Of a stretch of 64,000 nucleotides of DNA, positions 25,077 through 33,662 are shown piece after piece. The stretch is from NCBI RefSeq assembly GCF_900141765.1, contig NZ_FSRK01000001.1:2232001-2296000 (forward strand), in the 5' to 3' direction. Both the position numbers and the translations under genes were made by a program. The notes beneath the pieces are model-generated. The model saw only the letters and a list, made by a program, of their open reading frames with translations, ran no database searches and had not been told where the DNA came from. Within the stretch, counting starts at the first letter, position 1, and each line of letters begins with the position of its first letter. This DNA is from Epilithonimonas zeae. GTDB taxonomy: Bacteria > Bacteroidota > Bacteroidia > Flavobacteriales > Weeksellaceae.

Positions 25077-25778
25077 TCACTTTTTTACCTGACTTGCTCT
25101 GAATTCTATTTTGCTTGGCAAAACTCGTGGATTCATATTCAACATATCGAGGACAAGATTTCCCATATCTTCCGGCTGGATTTTCCAATCATCTTTTTCG
25201 GAAGGAACATTGCCATTGAAATAAGTCGCTACTGAACCTGGCATTATGGTTGAAACTTTAATATTATATTTTCTAAGGTCAATCATTGCGGCCTGCGTAA
25301 AACCAACAACGCCAAACTTCGAAGCGTTATAACCTGCTCCATTTTCAAAGAAATTAGTTCCGGCAAGACTTGCAATCGTAATGTAATAACCTTGAGATTT
25401 TTTCAGTTCTTCAACCGAGGCTTTTAGTGAATAGAAACAACCTGTCAGATTGGTTTCCTGCATCGCGTTCCAGTCTTCAATACTTAACTCATCAACTGGC
25501 TTAAAAACTCCCAAACCAGCGTTGGCGATAACAACATCCAGCTTGCCAAATCTTTCTGTGATTTTGGAAACTGCGTTTTCTTCATCTGCAAAATTCCGAA
25601 CGTCTGAACTTACTCCAAAAATACTTTCTGAAATGACTTTAAGTTCCGAAACAGCTTTGTCCACATCTTCTTGTTTTCGTCCGCTGATGGCTACTTTGTG
25701 ACCGTTTTTCAATAAAACTTCTGCAATTCCGAAACCTATTCCCTTGGTTCCGCCTGTGATGTATATAACTTTTGACAT
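25077..25778 (-). CDS. Short-chain dehydrogenase/reductase
   Basis: A 233-residue classical SDR. It has cofactor motif TGGTKGIGFGIAEVL (8-22), the NAG of ANAGLG, a Ser in TIASLAG and YNASKFGVVG with catalytic Tyr/Lys. The lack of an Asp after strand 2 and the presence of SGRKQ suggest NADP(H). The substrate is unknown. It appears monocistronic, with A/T-rich gaps on both sides. Confidence 0.9.
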   Translation of the reverse strand: MSKVIYITGGTKGIGFGIAEVLLKNGHKVAISGRKQEDVDKAVSELKVISESIFGVSSDVRNFADEENAVSKITERFGKLDVVIANAGLGVFKPVDELSIEDWNAMQETNLTGCFYSLKASVEELKKSQGYYITIASLAGTNFFENGAGYNASKFGVVGFTQAAMIDLRKYNIKVSTIMPGSVATYFNGNVPSEKDDWKIQPEDMGNLVLDMLNMNPRVLPSKIEFRASQVKK

Positions 25779-25917
25779 AAATTTTATAAATTTTATTTTA
25801 ACTATATAGACTCCATAAGTTTTTTTGAAGAAATTTTAAGTTATTCTATTTGATCTCTTCTAAAATATAACTAATTCTCTATCTATCTATATGGCTTCAT
25901 TAACGATTAATATTAAT

Positions 25918-25948
25918 AAAAAAGACAGCCTAAACTGTCTTTATTTTT
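25918..25948 (-). terminator. Terminator of the M20 dipeptidase gene
   Basis: AAAGACAG (25921-25928) pairs with CTGTCTTT (25935-25942); on the minus strand it is followed by a T-run just after the dipeptidase stop. Confidence 0.75.
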
Positions 25949-27331
25949 TTAACCTTTAGCATAAAATTCAAAGAAATAAGGTATGCTTTCTATTCCTTTG
26001 TAATAATTATACAATCCGTAATGTTCGTTCGGTGAATGGATAGCATCGGAATCCAAACCAAATCCCATCAATACAGATTTTGCGCCCAACACTTTCTCGA
26101 ACAAAGATGTAATAGGAATACTTCCACCACTTCTGTAAGGCAAAACTTCTTTACCAAATGCTTTTTCCATTGCTTTTTTAGCAGCCAAAAATTCTTTGGT
26201 GTTGCTTTCCAAAACATAAGGCATTCCGCCGTGATGTGGCGTTACTTTTACTTTCACACTTTTTGGAGCGATTTTCTCAAAATACTTTGTGAATTTTTCA
26301 GTGATTTCTTCCGGTGTTTGATTGGGAACAAGTCTCATTGAGATCTTAGCAAAAGCTTTGGAAGCAATTACTGTTTTTGCACCTTCACCAGTGTAACCGC
26401 CCCAAATTCCGTTAACATCTAAAGTTGGTCTGATAGAAGCTCTTTCCAAAGTTGTGTAACCTTCTTCTCCCTGAATATCGTTAAGGTTGATTGATTTCTT
26501 ATAAGCTTCTGGGTCGTCTTTTAATTTGTTCATTTCCTTTCTGTCTTCGTCGGAAACAACTAGAACATTGTCATAAAAACCGTCGATTGTAATGTGACCT
26601 TTGTCATCAATTAAATCGCCAATCATTTTTGCAAGAACATTAATTGGATTCGGGACTGCACCACCATAAAGTCCTGAATGTAAATCACGATTCGGGCCTT
26701 CTACTTCAACCTCAACATAACTCAATCCGCGCAAACCTGTCGTAACCGTTGGCTGCTCATTAGAATAAATATGCGTATCAGAAATCAAGATTACATCACA
26801 ACTCAGTTTTTCCTTATTTTCTTCAAGGAAATCTGCCAAACTTGCAGAACCCACTTCTTCTTCACCTTCAATCAAAAACTTGACATTACAAGGCAAAGAA
26901 TCTGTTTTTATCATTGCTTCGAAAGCTTTGACGTGCATAAAGAATTGCCCTTTGTCATCTGCGGAACCTCTTGCGAAAATCGCACCTTCCGGATGAAGTT
27001 CCGTTGCTTTAACAAACGGTTCGAAAGGATCGCTTGTCCATAATTCTAAAGGATCAGCTGGTTGAACGTCATAATGTCCGTAAACCAAAACTGTTGGCAA
27101 ATTAGCATCGATGATTTTCTCTCCGAAAACGATTGGATAACCTTTGGTCTCAAGGATTTCTACGTTATCTGCTCCGGCAACTTTAAGATGTTTTGCTACC
27201 TCATCAGCACATTTCAGAACCTCTGATTTGTAAGCCGGATCTGCACTGATAGAAGCAATTCTAAGGATATCAAATAATTCATCAAGAAAACGTTGTTTGT
27301 TCTCCTGAATGTAATTTTGTGTATTACTCAT
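25949..27331 (-). CDS. M20-family dipeptidase
   Basis: A 460-residue metallopeptidase of the M20A/CNDP-like type. Zinc-binding motifs are visible as VYGHYDVQPADP (His, Asp), ARGSADDKGQ (second Asp), LIEGEEEVGS (Glu pair) and HSPNEHY near the C-terminus. The dimerisation lid lies at about 200-330. It probably hydrolyses dipeptides in the cytoplasm; no signal peptide is present. It is monocistronic. Confidence 0.92.
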   Translation of the reverse strand: MSNTQNYIQENKQRFLDELFDILRIASISADPAYKSEVLKCADEVAKHLKVAGADNVEILETKGYPIVFGEKIIDANLPTVLVYGHYDVQPADPLELWTSDPFEPFVKATELHPEGAIFARGSADDKGQFFMHVKAFEAMIKTDSLPCNVKFLIEGEEEVGSASLADFLEENKEKLSCDVILISDTHIYSNEQPTVTTGLRGLSYVEVEVEGPNRDLHSGLYGGAVPNPINVLAKMIGDLIDDKGHITIDGFYDNVLVVSDEDRKEMNKLKDDPEAYKKSINLNDIQGEEGYTTLERASIRPTLDVNGIWGGYTGEGAKTVIASKAFAKISMRLVPNQTPEEITEKFTKYFEKIAPKSVKVKVTPHHGGMPYVLESNTKEFLAAKKAMEKAFGKEVLPYRSGGSIPITSLFEKVLGAKSVLMGFGLDSDAIHSPNEHYGLYNYYKGIESIPYFFEFYAKG

Positions 27332-27410
27332 TTTATTTATTAATGATAAATGATGATTGATAAATGATTTTAAACTTTGTCAAAAATGAAAAAGTAAGGT
27401 TCGTAAAAAT

Positions 27411-27442
27411 AAAAAATGTCCTGCAAACGCAAGACATTTTTT
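27411..27442 (-). terminator. Terminator of the small lipoprotein gene
   Basis: AAAATGTC (27413-27420) pairs with GACATTTT, extended by TGC/GCA with one mismatch; T-run on the minus strand. Confidence 0.7.
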
Positions 27443-27465
27443 ATTATAATATTTTTATAAAATTC

Positions 27466-27723
27466 TTAGTGGTGCTCAGCTGGAGCTTCGGCTGTTGCAG
27501 CTGGTTTAACTTCTGATGTCACTGTCTTTGCAGAATCTGCTACAACATGAGAAACAGCTTTTGTAGAATCTGCAGTTGGATGATAAGTTCCGTGAGGTGC
27601 ATTAGGATCGTCATATCTTACCACTTCATCCGTTTTTTTCAAACGTCCTTTGTTCCCACCAGCAGGAAGATCACAAGACACAACTAAGATAGCAGAAGCC
27701 AACAATATTACAGATTTTTTCAT
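27466..27723 (-). CDS. Small hypothetical lipoprotein
   Basis: An 85-residue protein with a lipoprotein signal (MKKSVILLASAILVVSC, Cys17). The mature part has a basic KGRLKK patch, an Asp/Pro/His-rich YDDPNAPHGTYHP and an Ala/Val/Lys/Thr-rich tail ending EHH. It is low complexity and probably disordered at the membrane surface. The His/Asp clusters could bind metal, but this is speculation. It has its own promoter and terminator. Confidence 0.75.
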   Translation of the reverse strand: MKKSVILLASAILVVSCDLPAGGNKGRLKKTDEVVRYDDPNAPHGTYHPTADSTKAVSHVVADSAKTVTSEVKPAATAEAPAEHH

Positions 27724-27742
27724 TTTTTATTATTTAACGTGT

Positions 27743-27750
27743 CAAAAGTA
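27743..27750 (-). promoter_or_regulatory. -7 box of the small lipoprotein gene
   Basis: Minus-strand TACTTTTG matches TAnnTTTG, 19 bases before the ATG. Confidence 0.6.
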
Positions 27751-27891
27751 GTGAAATTGAGATTTTCTGCAAAATTATTTTTGTAAAATGTATATTATAC
27801 AAATGTATTATATAATAAGTCTAATTAATTCACCTCGATCTTATTTCAAAACTAAAATCCAAAGATCAATATTTCTACTTTGCGAAGCGCG

Positions 27892-28014
27892 CCCCGACCT
27901 GAGTGGAGCTCTTTTTCTGTTATTGCGATTGTACAAAAGGCCGACAGATTGCTTCTCTTTGTTCGCAATGACAGAAAAAAGCGGGAACGGAGGGCGGATA
28001 AAGGCGCCCAAATA
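27892..28014 (+). repeat. Dispersed repeat copy 3 with a nested inverted repeat
   Basis: The outer part begins CCCCGACCTGAGTGGAGCTC and ends GCGGGAACGGAGGGCGGATA then AAGGCGCCCAAATAA, matching the copies at 1104 and 22881. In the middle sits a separate palindrome, TCTGTTATTGCGA with TTCGCAATGACAGA, around GACAGATTGCTTCTC. One element appears nested in the loop of the other. Most of the gap 27751-28086 is this element plus the clpP terminator. Confidence 0.75.
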
Positions 28015-28051
28015 ATTAAATTGGAGAGAACCGGGTTTGAGAGTTTAAAAT

Positions 28052-28085
28052 AAAAAAACCTGACTCAAATGAATCAGGTTGTTGT
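28052..28085 (-). terminator. clpP terminator
   Basis: AACCTGA (28058-28064) pairs with TCAGGTT (28074-28080); an A-run on the plus strand gives the T-run on the minus strand. Confidence 0.7.
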
Positions 28086-28086
28086 T

Positions 28087-28764
28087 CTATTTTTTTCTTT
28101 CGAGAACTTCGTCTACCATTCCGTATTCTTTGGCTTCGCTAGATGTCATCCAGTAATCTCTGTCGGACGCTTTTTCTACCCACTCGTAAGTTTGACCAGA
28201 ATGTTCTGAAATAATGTCATACAATTCTTTTTTCAGTTTCAACATCTCTCTTAGGTTGATCTCCATATCAGAAGCTACACCTTGTGCACCACCAGAAGGC
28301 TGGTGAATCATCACTCGAGAATGCTTCAAAGCAGAACGTTTTCCTTTTTCGCCCGCTACCAAAAGAACTGCGCCCATAGAAGCCGCAATTCCGGTACAGA
28401 TTGTTGCTACATCCGGTTTGATGATTTGCATCGTATCATAGATCCCCAATCCTGCGTAAACGCTTCCGCCAGGAGAATTGATGTAAATCTGAATATCCTT
28501 CGCAGAGTCTGAACTCTCTAAGAACAATAACTGCGCAGTGATGATATTCGCAACCTGATCGTCGATTCCTGTTCCGAGGAAAATGATTCTGTCCATCATC
28601 AATCTAGAAAAAACGTCCATCTGTGCAACGTTCATTCTTCTTTCCTCCATAATGTAAGGCGTAAGATTGGTTGGGTTGAACATTCCCATATATTGGTCTG
28701 TAACAAGACCATTGTTTCCCATATGTTTTACCGAGAAATCTCTGAATTCTTTTTTAATGTCCAT
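28087..28764 (-). CDS. clpP: ATP-dependent Clp protease proteolytic subunit
   Basis: A 225-residue serine protease subunit that forms the tetradecameric chamber fed by ClpX or ClpA/C. Catalytic Ser129 lies in GIAASMGAV and His154 in VMIHQP; the INSPGGSV oxyanion region is intact. It has about 25 more N-terminal residues than E. coli mature ClpP, consistent with a processed propeptide. dnaG lies upstream on the same strand (72-base gap). No clpX is adjacent here. Confidence 0.96.
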   Translation of the reverse strand: MDIKKEFRDFSVKHMGNNGLVTDQYMGMFNPTNLTPYIMEERRMNVAQMDVFSRLMMDRIIFLGTGIDDQVANIITAQLLFLESSDSAKDIQIYINSPGGSVYAGLGIYDTMQIIKPDVATICTGIAASMGAVLLVAGEKGKRSALKHSRVMIHQPSGGAQGVASDMEINLREMLKLKKELYDIISEHSGQTYEWVEKASDRDYWMTSSEAKEYGMVDEVLERKK

Positions 28765-28836
28765 ATTATATTTGGTTATTTTTAAATCTATATTGAGTTT
28801 GCAATTTCTATTCCTTTGCTAAAGTAAGTCATTCTG

Positions 28837-30762
28837 TCACAAAATACGAAATAATTCGCTGTCTAATTTGTTTTTGAGTTGAGTCAAGAGAATGATATTT
28901 TGATAAATATGCGTATTATCTTGCTCATTATCTGTTGTATTCTTCAGGTCGTTGATTAACTTAACAACATATTCTCTTTTATGTCTTAAAACAATATCCG
29001 AAACAAGCTTCGGAACAACCTCCTCTTCTGAACTGAAATAAATATTGAACTTGTTCCAGTTGCTTGTGTGATAGTTTTCTATAAGTGCATTCGCTAGTTT
29101 ACCAGAGATTTCCTCATCCATCATATTGAAGAAAAAATTACCTGATCTTATTTCGTTTTGAAGAATACCTTCTTTGATTTCAGAAATAATTGTTTTATGA
29201 ATATCCAGCTGAATCTCGCATTCATCTTCTTCCAAATGATTCAGAATTTCTTCTATGACTGTAATTTTGTAAGCGTTTCCATCAGCATCTTTTCTGTCTA
29301 AGACGAAATCACCATATTTCAACATCAAATCAACCAATTTTTCTTCCTGAAGCAACAATGGATTGACAGAAAAAGTATTTTCCTGAACAATTTCTAATTT
29401 TGGAGCAGCCTTTTTCTCTTCAAACTTAGGTTTTGATTCCTGCTGTTGTGTGACATTGGTCTGAATCTGAAGTTCATTAAACAAACTTTGCTCACTCAAT
29501 CCAAATTTATTCGAAACTTCTTTCAAATAAACTTCACGTTTCAAAGCATTTTGCACAAACGCAACCGATTTTACAATATCACGGATTGATTCTGCTTTTC
29601 TGATGGGGTCATTGCCTGCATCTTTCAGAAGAATCTCAGCTTTGAAATCGATGAAATCTTTGGCTTCTTTATCAATGAAATTCTCAACATATTCCTGCGG
29701 ATGTTTTCTTGCAAAAGAATCGGGATCATCACCATCTGGAAAGAGAAGAACACGAATGTTCATTCCTTCGGAAAGTAACATATCGATGCTTCGGAAACTC
29801 GCTTTGATTCCTGCTTTATCACCATCGAAAAGAATCGTTACGTTTTCAGTTAATCTTTTTATTAATTTGATCTGTTCCGTTGTCAAAGACGTTCCTGAAC
29901 TTGCCACAACATTTTCAATTCCTGACTGATGAAGCGAAACCACATCCATATAACCTTCCACCAAAAGACAAAGGTTTTTTCTGGAAATGGATTGTTTGCT
30001 TTGATTCAGACCATAAAGAACATTGGATTTATGGTAAATTTCGGTTTCCGGAGAGTTGAGGTATTTCGCAGTTTTGACATTATTCTTGAGAATTCTTGCA
30101 CCAAAACCAAGAACTCTTCCCGAAAAACTGTGAATCGGAAACACTACTCTATCACGGAATCTATCTATTCCTGAAGGTGTATTTTCCGGAAATATGGACA
30201 ACCCTGATTTTTCAAGAATATCTTTGGAATAAGCTTTTCCAAGAGCGAACTCTGTAAACGCATTTTTCTTTTCAGGAGAATAACCTAATTGGAATTTTTT
30301 GATAATATCATCCCGAAGTTCTCTTTCTTTAAAATAAGAATAAGCAATCATTTTGCCTTCTTCCGATTCCCAAAGCTGATCTTGGAAAAAATCATTGGCA
30401 ACCTCGTGGATCTTATAAAGCAAATCACGCTCGGTTTGTGATTGTTTTTCTTCTTCAGAATATTCTCGGATATTTTCCTCTATCTCTATCCCATATTTTT
30501 TCGCCGCGTGGCGAAGTGCTTCGGGATAAGTGAAATTCTCGATTTCCATTAAAAAAGAAATAGCTGTTCCTCCTTTTCCTGTCGAGAAGTCTTTCCAGAT
30601 CTGCTTACTAGGAGAAACTACAAAACTTGGTGATTTTTCCTCGTGAAAAGGACTCAAACCCTTGAAGTTAGAGCCTGCCCTTTTCAACTGAACATATTCA
30701 CCAATGATCTCTTCTACACGGATGGTAGAAAATATTTTATCAATCGTCTCTTTCGTAATCAC
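28837..30762 (-). CDS. dnaG: DNA primase
   Basis: A 641-residue primase: N-terminal CHC2-like domain (about 1-95), TOPRIM catalytic core (about 250-345; LLVEGYMDVVSLHQSG and LFDGDKAGIKASFR), then a C-terminal helicase-binding region. The zinc-finger ligands are mostly lost: the usual CPFH is SPFH (37-40) and the CxxC position is DFST (58-61). The surrounding fold residues are conserved. Zinc-free DnaG is, to my knowledge, common in Bacteroidota. It makes RNA primers at replication forks with DnaB. Confidence 0.95.
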   Translation of the reverse strand: MITKETIDKIFSTIRVEEIIGEYVQLKRAGSNFKGLSPFHEEKSPSFVVSPSKQIWKDFSTGKGGTAISFLMEIENFTYPEALRHAAKKYGIEIEENIREYSEEEKQSQTERDLLYKIHEVANDFFQDQLWESEEGKMIAYSYFKERELRDDIIKKFQLGYSPEKKNAFTEFALGKAYSKDILEKSGLSIFPENTPSGIDRFRDRVVFPIHSFSGRVLGFGARILKNNVKTAKYLNSPETEIYHKSNVLYGLNQSKQSISRKNLCLLVEGYMDVVSLHQSGIENVVASSGTSLTTEQIKLIKRLTENVTILFDGDKAGIKASFRSIDMLLSEGMNIRVLLFPDGDDPDSFARKHPQEYVENFIDKEAKDFIDFKAEILLKDAGNDPIRKAESIRDIVKSVAFVQNALKREVYLKEVSNKFGLSEQSLFNELQIQTNVTQQQESKPKFEEKKAAPKLEIVQENTFSVNPLLLQEEKLVDLMLKYGDFVLDRKDADGNAYKITVIEEILNHLEEDECEIQLDIHKTIISEIKEGILQNEIRSGNFFFNMMDEEISGKLANALIENYHTSNWNKFNIYFSSEEEVVPKLVSDIVLRHKREYVVKLINDLKNTTDNEQDNTHIYQNIILLTQLKNKLDSELFRIL

Positions 30763-30820
30763 GATGTAAAGGTAATAATTAGTTTTAATTTTTATTCTGA
30801 AATAAAATCTGCAGAAACCT

Positions 30821-30828
30821 TATTTTTG
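30821..30828 (+). promoter_or_regulatory. -7 box of tsaE
   Basis: TATTTTTG matches TAnnTTTG, 13 bases before the tsaE ATG. Confidence 0.6.
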
Positions 30829-30841
30829 TAAAAAATTTAAG

Positions 30842-31249
30842 ATGCAATTTACAATTCATCAGCTTGAAGAATGGAAAGACATTGTCAATCAAATCATTCC
30901 AAATCTTCAACATAATATTCTTCTTCTCAAAGGCAATCTGGGCGCAGGAAAAACCACTTTTTCTCAGTTTTTGCTTCAGGAATTGGGAAGCTCAGACGAA
31001 ATCTCATCTCCAACCTACTCTATTGTGAATGAGTATGATACACCAAAAGGAAAAGTTTTTCATTTTGATTTGTACCGATTAAAATCTGTGGAAGAAGCTT
31101 ATGATTTCGGGATTGAGGAATATCTTGACAATGGATTTTTGTCAATTATAGAATGGCCGGAAATCTATATGGACGAGCTTGAAGGTTACGATTTTCACGA
31201 AATGACCATCACCAATACAGAATCCGGAAGAGAAATCGAGTTTAATTAA
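30842..31249 (+). CDS. tsaE: tRNA threonylcarbamoyladenosine biosynthesis ATPase TsaE
   Basis: A 135-residue P-loop ATPase with GNLGAGKTT (31-39), the switch-like SSPTYSIVNEY, FHFDLYRL (Walker B-like) and IIEWPE. These are the TsaE signatures. With TsaB, TsaC and TsaD it forms t6A37 on ANN-reading tRNAs; TsaE drives the TsaBD cycle. It is divergent from dnaG, with a -7 box 13 bases upstream. Confidence 0.95.
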   Translation: MQFTIHQLEEWKDIVNQIIPNLQHNILLLKGNLGAGKTTFSQFLLQELGSSDEISSPTYSIVNEYDTPKGKVFHFDLYRLKSVEEAYDFGIEEYLDNGFLSIIEWPEIYMDELEGYDFHEMTITNTESGREIEFN

Positions 31250-31268
31250 ACATAATAGTAATTTGTTT

Positions 31269-31276
31269 TATCTTTG
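31269..31276 (+). promoter_or_regulatory. -7 box of the alanine dehydrogenase operon
   Basis: TATCTTTG matches TAnnTTTG, 30 bases before the ATG at 31307, and lies too close to the alternative TTG at 31286 to serve it well. Confidence 0.6.
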
Positions 31277-31306
31277 CTTTAGATTTTGAACAATGATTCG
31301 TTTTAT

Positions 31307-32503
31307 ATGAGCAGTACATCAACCATATTTACGCCTTTTACAGAAGAAGAACTGATTCCTAAAGAGGAAAAACTAGAAGTTGTAAAAAAAGGAAAAACCT
31401 TTAGCATTGGTATTCCAAAAGAAACTTGTCTGAACGAAAAAAGAACGTGTATCATTCCGGATGCAGTTCAGATTTTGGTAAATAATGGACACAAAGTCAT
31501 TATAGAAAGTGGCGCCGGAGAAGGCTCACACTTTTCTGATATTTTATACTCCGAAGCTGGTGCAGAGATTACAAACGACCCCAAAGTCGCTTTTTCTCAA
31601 GACTTGGTTCTAAAAATAAATCCACCAACCGAAGAGGAAATCGATTACTTGAGACCGATGACTTATTTAATTTCGGCTTTACAAATCAATCTTAGAGACA
31701 AAGATTATTTCCTGAAATTAGCTTGCAAAAAAGTCAATGCGATTGCTTTCGAATTCATAATGGATGAATACAAACAATTGTCATTGGTAAGATTAATTGG
31801 TGAAATTGCTGGAAGTGTTTCCATCCTTTACGCCTCAGAATTATTGGCAATGTCCAACGGATTGATGCTTGGCGGAATCACTGGTGTTCGTCCTACGGAA
31901 GTTGTAATTCTTGGAGCGGGAATCGTTGGAGAATTCGCGACAAAAGCTGCTATAGGACTTGGAGCGAGTGTCAAAGTTTTTGATAATTCATTGTCGAAGC
32001 TTCGAAGACTTCATACTTTGGTGGACAGTCGTGTTCCAACATCGGTCATCGACCCGAAAGAATTAACAAAATCGCTTAGAAGAGCCGATGTTGTTATCGG
32101 AGCTTTACCAAGGTTGAATCTTCCTCCAATCGTTACCGAAGATATGGTAATGAAAATGAAAAAAGGAAGTGTCATCATCGATATCACAATCGATAATGGA
32201 AAGGTGATTGAAACCTCAGAGCTGACAACAACAGAAAAACCATTCATTGTAAAACACGACGTTATCCACTGTGGTTTACCGAATTTGACTTCAAGAATGC
32301 CGAGAACGACAACGAAAGCTGTGAGCAATTTCTTCCTAAGCTATCTGTTAGGTTATGACGAAGAGGGCGGTTTCGAAAATATGCTGATTCATAAAAACGA
32401 AATCAAACAATCTCTTTATATGTACAAAGGAAGACATACGAAACAATTGATTTGCAACAAGTTCGACCTTCCTTATCATGATATCAATCTTTTGATTTTC
32501 TAA
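31307..32503 (+). CDS. ald: Alanine dehydrogenase
   Basis: A 398-residue AlaDH/PNT-family enzyme: NAD-dependent interconversion of L-alanine with pyruvate and ammonia. Visible are GIPKETCLNEKR, HKVIIESGAGEGSHFSD, the Rossmann motif VVILGAGIVGEFATKAAIGLGA and VIGALPRLNLPPIVTEDMV. The N-terminus has about 30 extra residues, as in other Flavobacteriia. ATG 31307 is chosen from the promoter position. Three further genes follow closely (DUF4258, histidine kinase, response regulator). Confidence 0.88.
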   Translation: MSSTSTIFTPFTEEELIPKEEKLEVVKKGKTFSIGIPKETCLNEKRTCIIPDAVQILVNNGHKVIIESGAGEGSHFSDILYSEAGAEITNDPKVAFSQDLVLKINPPTEEEIDYLRPMTYLISALQINLRDKDYFLKLACKKVNAIAFEFIMDEYKQLSLVRLIGEIAGSVSILYASELLAMSNGLMLGGITGVRPTEVVILGAGIVGEFATKAAIGLGASVKVFDNSLSKLRRLHTLVDSRVPTSVIDPKELTKSLRRADVVIGALPRLNLPPIVTEDMVMKMKKGSVIIDITIDNGKVIETSELTTTEKPFIVKHDVIHCGLPNLTSRMPRTTTKAVSNFFLSYLLGYDEEGGFENMLIHKNEIKQSLYMYKGRHTKQLICNKFDLPYHDINLLIF

Positions 32504-32512
32504 ATCTCATTA

Positions 32513-32884
32513 ATGCTAAAAAAATTAAAATTCTACGCTATCGGTCTGGTTCCAGGCTTGTTAATCGTATTTTTCATACTCAATCAAAAAGGTACAAGTT
32601 GCTCTTATTTCCCTAATGACAGGGTAATTGCTGAAACGTTGACAAAAGATTTCACCTATTCTCCAGCTTTCCAAACGGAGATGGAGCTCAACAAAATCTC
32701 AGAACAATTCTTGAAAGACAGCATCATCGCTGGTGGAAAAATTGATTTTGACCGAAGCAAAGCACAAGAGAAACCTTGTCCAAAATACGTTTTGGTTTAT
32801 CCGAAAAACAATCCGAGATTCGAAATTAATTATTCTAAATGCAAGGAAAATGCTGAATTTACCAGCTTGAAAAAACTGAAATAA
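32513..32884 (+). CDS. Membrane-anchored DUF4258-like protein
   Basis: A 123-residue protein with one N-terminal membrane helix (about 6-23), then KGTSCSYFPNDRV and a C-terminal PCPKYVLVYPKNN. Three conserved-looking cysteines (about 30, 88, 108) lie outside the membrane. This fits DUF4258, of unknown function. It lies 9 bases after ald and 1 base before a sensor kinase with no obvious sensory domain, so it might act as the kinase's partner; this is inference only. Confidence 0.7.
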   Translation: MLKKLKFYAIGLVPGLLIVFFILNQKGTSCSYFPNDRVIAETLTKDFTYSPAFQTEMELNKISEQFLKDSIIAGGKIDFDRSKAQEKPCPKYVLVYPKNNPRFEINYSKCKENAEFTSLKKLK

Positions 32885-32885
32885 T

Positions 32886-33662
32886 ATGTCTGGCAAAAAT
32901 CTCTTACTTCCGGATTATTTTCTGTTTGGTGGGATTTTCGTCATCTTTTTTTTGCTGGTTTTAACTTTCTTCCTTTATGGGAAATACAAATCGTCAAAAG
33001 CGAAAAATAAAATTTTAGAAGACAATTACAAAGCGATTGAAAGCAAACTCGACAATGTACGCTTAGAACATATCGAGACCAAACTCAATCCGCATCTTTT
33101 CAAAAACATTCTCAATTCGGTTCAATCACACGCTTATCAGACTTATATTTCGTTGGATAAATTGGCGAGTATTCTGGATTATATTCTTTATGAAAGCAGC
33201 AACAAATTCGTGAGTCCAAAAGAGGAATTGGATTTTGCAATGAACCTTATCGAAATCAATAAAATCAAAATCAATCCTTTGTTCGATTTTAGAATTAAAA
33301 CGAAAATTAATAAAGAAGATTCTATATATCTGGAGAAAGTTTTTGCCCCATTGATTTCTGTTGATTTGATTGAAAATGCTTTTAAACACACCGATTTTTT
33401 GGCTGAGGATTCTTTTATTGCCGTGAATTTAATTTTAGATGACGGGAAATTTGAGATGAAAGTCTCCAACAAAATCTCCGAAAAAACACCATTAAAAAAG
33501 GAAAACAGCGGATTCGGAAGCAAATCATTTGACCAAAGATTGAAACTGATTTACAAAGACCATTACAAGCTGAACAAAAATATCACCAACGGAAATTACG
33601 TCGCCCATTTAACCATTAATCTTTCAGAATTTTATGATAAAATGCGTTATTCTGGACGATGA
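32886..33662 (+). CDS. LytS-type sensor histidine kinase
   Basis: A 258-residue kinase with one membrane helix (about 13-31), a short coiled segment, and a HisKA-LytS-like core. The His is in KLNPHLFKN (His70), the N box is LIENAFKH (161-168), and a short ATPase tail has SGFGSKSFDQRL. No periplasmic sensor domain is present. Its last 29 bases overlap the response regulator gene, implying translational coupling. The signal is unknown. Confidence 0.88.
   Translation: MSGKNLLLPDYFLFGGIFVIFFLLVLTFFLYGKYKSSKAKNKILEDNYKAIESKLDNVRLEHIETKLNPHLFKNILNSVQSHAYQTYISLDKLASILDYILYESSNKFVSPKEELDFAMNLIEINKIKINPLFDFRIKTKINKEDSIYLEKVFAPLISVDLIENAFKHTDFLAEDSFIAVNLILDDGKFEMKVSNKISEKTPLKKENSGFGSKSFDQRLKLIYKDHYKLNKNITNGNYVAHLTINLSEFYDKMRYSGR

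Noticed and set aside
27788-28015. 75-residue plus-strand ORF
   Set aside because: It lies almost wholly in the dispersed repeat copy 3 and has no family features or start context.
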